A stretch of 9,926 nt of DNA, taken from the NCBI GenBank assembly GCA_040902925.1, contig JBBDWJ010000004.1, positions 1-9,926 on the forward strand, given 5' to 3'. The stretch comes from JBBDWJ01 sp040902925 (GTDB taxonomy: Bacteria > Acidobacteriota > Terriglobia > Bryobacterales > UBA6623). The notes under the pieces were generated by a model. It did not search any database and was not told the DNA's origin. It saw only the letters and a list, made by a program, of their open reading frames with translations. The position numbers and the translations under genes were made by a program. Of the stretch, positions 8,064 to 9,926 are shown one piece after another (the stretch's first letter is position 1; the number at the start of each line of letters is the position of its first letter).

Positions 8064-8385
8064 GCGGTGGGTGTTGGTCAACACAAAGGCGGTCGACCGT
8101 TATCTTGCCTACTGCCCTGTCTATCGCGGCAGATTTCTTCCCGTGGGGGGCCTGAACCCGCGGCATTCCATACGTCTCGTAATCCCTGATTCGGCCGTCT
8201 CTTCCGTGAACCACAAGTTGGCCCACGCTTGCGCTCCGCGCGATCTCCCGCGCGCTTTCGATAGCCTCCCTCTGGGTCTGGAAAAAACCGTCTGCCTTCC
8301 GACCCTCACGCTTCACGGCCCAACCCTTGTCTGCGGGAAGAACATGTACCGTCTTTGCCGTACGACCCCATTTTAGAACAAGCAA
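8056..8385 (-). CDS. DUF2188-family small protein
   Basis: The 109-aa product matches the DUF2188 family of small bacterial proteins of unknown function. The core KTVHVLPADKGWAVKREG (about residues 11-28) is followed by the QTQREAIESAREIARS helix (about 36-51) and the LVVHGRDGRIRDYETYG strand region (about 57-73). In most members the protein ends soon after this Tyr-Gly; here about 35 more residues follow without a recognisable domain. There is no ATG before the domain. The longest frame starts with TTG at 8385, and the ACG codon just before AKTVHVLP could be a mutated original ATG, so the exact start is uncertain. The stop (TAG, 8058-8056) overlaps the ATG of the next gene as ATGGCTAG, which suggests the two were translated together. 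The 71-bp gap to the gene upstream on the same strand allows a common transcript. No membrane segment or signal peptide is seen. Confidence 0.8.
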   Translation of the reverse strand: MLVLKWGRTAKTVHVLPADKGWAVKREGRKADGFFQTQREAIESAREIARSASVGQLVVHGRDGRIRDYETYGMPRVQAPHGKKSAAIDRAVGKITVDRLCVDQHPPHG

Positions 8386-8456
8386 TCCGGTCGGTTCAGC
8401 TCGCCTGGCGAGTGGATGTATGGCGCCCGCGCGGGTGGCGGCTCCAGTGGATGGGT

Positions 8457-9926
8457 TCAGATCCGCAGCACGGTCCGGGATGTCATGTTGGGGTCGGGAA
8501 GCGTTGAGTCAGGCAGCAACGCCTTGAGCAGGCGCAGCAGGGCGTTGCCATCAACCGGCTTGCTCATGTAATCGGTGGCCCCGGCGGCGCGGCCGCGCGC
8601 CCTCTCGATCAGCCCTGCCTTTCCCACCAGCAACACCAGCGGTGTCCCCTTGGTCGAGGCGTTGCGGCGAACCACCTTGCACAGCTCGTATCCGCCCATG
8701 CGAGGCATCGACGAGCTGGCCAGAATCAGATCCGGCATCTCGTCCTCAACCAGGCTCAGAGCCTGGAAACCGTTCGCCGCCGGCCGGGTCCGCAGGCGAT
8801 GGTTTTCGAGCAGCTCGGTGAGGGCGTTGCGAAGCGTTTCGTCTTCTTCGGCAATCACCACCAGCTTGCGGCGCTTGATGGCGTGAAACGCTTCCTGCAG
8901 CTCGTGGTCGTTCGAGCGCAAGCCGCACGCTTGGCGCAAATGCACAAGCGCCTGCGCCGACTCGTTCAGATTGAGGTGCGCCAGCGCCAGCGCCACATGA
9001 GCCGCCGCGTTCGGTTCTTTTTCGAGCGCCGACCGCCAGCGATCCAGCGCGCGCCGCAGCGCCGGCTCGTCGACGTTTTCCTGGCGCGTAATCATGTCCG
9101 CCGCAGCCAGATGAACAGCGGCATGACAATGCGGGCAGCGCCGCGGCTGGGCTTCGGCTGGCTGCTCGCAGAACAGGCATTGCCATGCCGCACCGGGGGC
9201 CGGCCTGCGGCCGCCCGCGCCATTCCGGTCGGCAGGCTCAGGCTTGGGATCGCTGGGACGCATCGCGCCACGCACGGCCGGTTCCGCGCCGGCCGTGCTC
9301 AGCGCGGATGGGGATTCCCCGCTGACGCGCGGCCGGCCAATGCCAGGGTCAGGGACGACTCGGCTGGCAGCAGCAGGCGCGGGAACAACTGAGCGAGCGG
9401 TGCTCGGACGGGCGGCGAGGATCAAGGCCTCGGTTGGAGTCAACGGCGGCGCGGCTGCCGCGGCCCCGCTAGTCCGCATGCCCTCCGTGGTTTCGCGAAC
9501 GTCGGCGGTGGCGCCGCCGAGCCCGGTGCCACTGCCGAGCCCGGTGCCACTGCCAGGTCCGGCACCCCTGCCGAGCGCCGTCTCCGGGCGAAGCCCGAGA
9601 TCAATATGCAACGCGGAATCACTACCCTGCTCAGCATCCACGCGGAGCCCAACTGAAGGGCCGCCCTCGGTCGCGTCCGCGCCCATCCCGCCGCGCTCGT
9701 CAGCGGGCGGCGGCGCGCCTCCAAAATCTCCGCCGGCCGGTCCCAACGGCGCGCCGTCAGGGCCTAGCGGCCGCAGCGAGCCGCGCGCGGCAAGAAGGCG
9801 CTCGACCACGGTTAAGTGGCGCTCCTCCTCGACGTTCGCTCCCGGCGAGGCCAGGCTGGGCCTGCCGAGCGGCAACGTCGGGGGCTCCGCGGCCAGCGGC
9901 GCGGCGGGGCCCGTCTTTGCCGAAGC
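8457..9926 (-). CDS. Zinc-ribbon/TPR-like protein with C-terminal receiver domain lacking the phosphoacceptor Asp (5' end outside window)
   Basis: The frame is open to the high-coordinate edge and contains no ATG near it (a TTG at 9875 is the first listed start), so the true start probably lies outside the window; 489 codons are visible. Numbering from that TTG: residues 1-230 are Ala/Pro/Gly-rich and probably disordered, with a Gly-Ser-Thr repeat near 104-121. A zinc ribbon follows (WQCLFC at 231-236 and CPHC at 247-250), then an alpha-helical TPR-like stretch (about 271-335) with the motif AAHVALALAHLNLNESAQA. The last part (about 337-455) is a CheY-like receiver. It keeps the acidic pair EEDE (343-346) and the Lys of MSKPVD (439), but Ser387 in LILASSSMP stands where the phosphorylated Asp belongs, and Val417 replaces the switch Thr/Ser. 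It is therefore likely a pseudo-receiver that acts by protein contacts. There is no DNA-binding output domain. Cytoplasmic location is inferred. Confidence 0.85.
   Translation of the reverse strand, partial: ASAKTGPAAPLAAEPPTLPLGRPSLASPGANVEEERHLTVVERLLAARGSLRPLGPDGAPLGPAGGDFGGAPPPADERGGMGADATEGGPSVGLRVDAEQGSDSALHIDLGLRPETALGRGAGPGSGTGLGSGTGLGGATADVRETTEGMRTSGAAAAAPPLTPTEALILAARPSTARSVVPAPAAASRVVPDPGIGRPRVSGESPSALSTAGAEPAVRGAMRPSDPKPEPADRNGAGGRRPAPGAAWQCLFCEQPAEAQPRRCPHCHAAVHLAAADMITRQENVDEPALRRALDRWRSALEKEPNAAAHVALALAHLNLNESAQALVHLRQACGLRSNDHELQEAFHAIKRRKLVVIAEEDETLRNALTELLENHRLRTRPAANGFQALSLVEDEMPDLILASSSMPRMGGYELCKVVRRNASTKGTPLVLLVGKAGLIERARGRAAGATDYMSKPVDGNALLRLLKALLPDSTLPDPNMTSRTVLRI
9516..9587 (-). 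repeat. 18-bp in-frame tandem repeat encoding Ser-Gly-Thr-Gly-Leu-Gly
   Basis: Two identical 18-bp units (9516-9533 and 9534-9551) are followed by a degenerate third (9552-9569) and a trace of a fourth (9570-9587). Because 18 is a multiple of three, each unit adds six residues, giving SGTGLG-type repeats within the disordered N-terminal part of the pseudo-receiver protein. The two perfect copies suggest recent slippage expansion, and copy number may vary between strains. Confidence 0.85.

Noticed and set aside
8401..8435. Two small palindromes (TCGCC-T-GGCGA and CCCGCGCGGG) between the pseudo-receiver and DUF2188 genes, considered as a terminator
   Set aside because: The loops are too short or absent and no T run follows on either strand; GC-rich DNA produces such palindromes often.
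1..9926. CRISPR arrays, tRNA or rRNA genes, transposases, integrases
   Set aside because: I scanned for repeat-spacer patterns, tRNA T-arm sequences and transposase motifs and saw none.

Overview
The window is GC-rich, and all genes I can support lie on the minus strand, so they read from high to low coordinates. The best guess for the host is a member of the Acidobacteriota or a close relative. The evidence is a Ser/Thr kinase with the N-terminus MIGQTISHYRIVEKLGEGG fused through one membrane helix to a TolB/PD40-type beta-propeller, an architecture common in that phylum, next to an alternative complex III (act) operon. No rRNA or marker gene is present, so this is inference.

Layout in transcription order. 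(1) 9926-8457 holds a C-terminal part of a gene whose start lies outside the window: a long Ala/Pro/Gly-rich segment with an 18-bp tandem repeat, a two-CxxC zinc ribbon, a TPR-like helical stretch and a C-terminal receiver domain that has lost its phosphoacceptor Asp. (2) 8385-8056 encodes a small DUF2188-family protein. (3) 8063-7762 overlaps its stop codon by 8 bp. It is a decayed gene of a conserved 'VFVNCPFD...FGIHDLS...LPRFNMPLELGL' family, broken by a one-base deletion, an in-frame TGA and loss of the C-terminal part. (4) 7627-4937 is the 896-aa membrane Ser/Thr kinase with periplasmic propeller. (5) 4859-4791, just downstream, is a 69-bp remnant of the 5' end of a second, related kinase gene. 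(6) 4790-3959 has no recognisable gene. (7) 3958-1 is the start of the act operon: actA (pentaheme cytochrome c), actB (molybdopterin-oxidoreductase-like/iron-sulfur subunit) and the first 100 codons of actC (NrfD-like quinol-binding membrane subunit), each overlapping the next by 4 to 8 bp.

The Act subunits together form a membrane quinol:electron-acceptor oxidoreductase that replaces the bc1 complex: ActC takes electrons from quinol, ActB carries them through iron-sulfur clusters, and ActA passes them through haems towards a terminal oxidase. The kinase and the pseudo-receiver protein are signalling proteins with no visible link to the act operon. The points most worth a second look are the broken NCPFD-family gene coupled to DUF2188, the phospho-site-less receiver and the kinase gene fragment. 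I did not find a clearly new biological system here.
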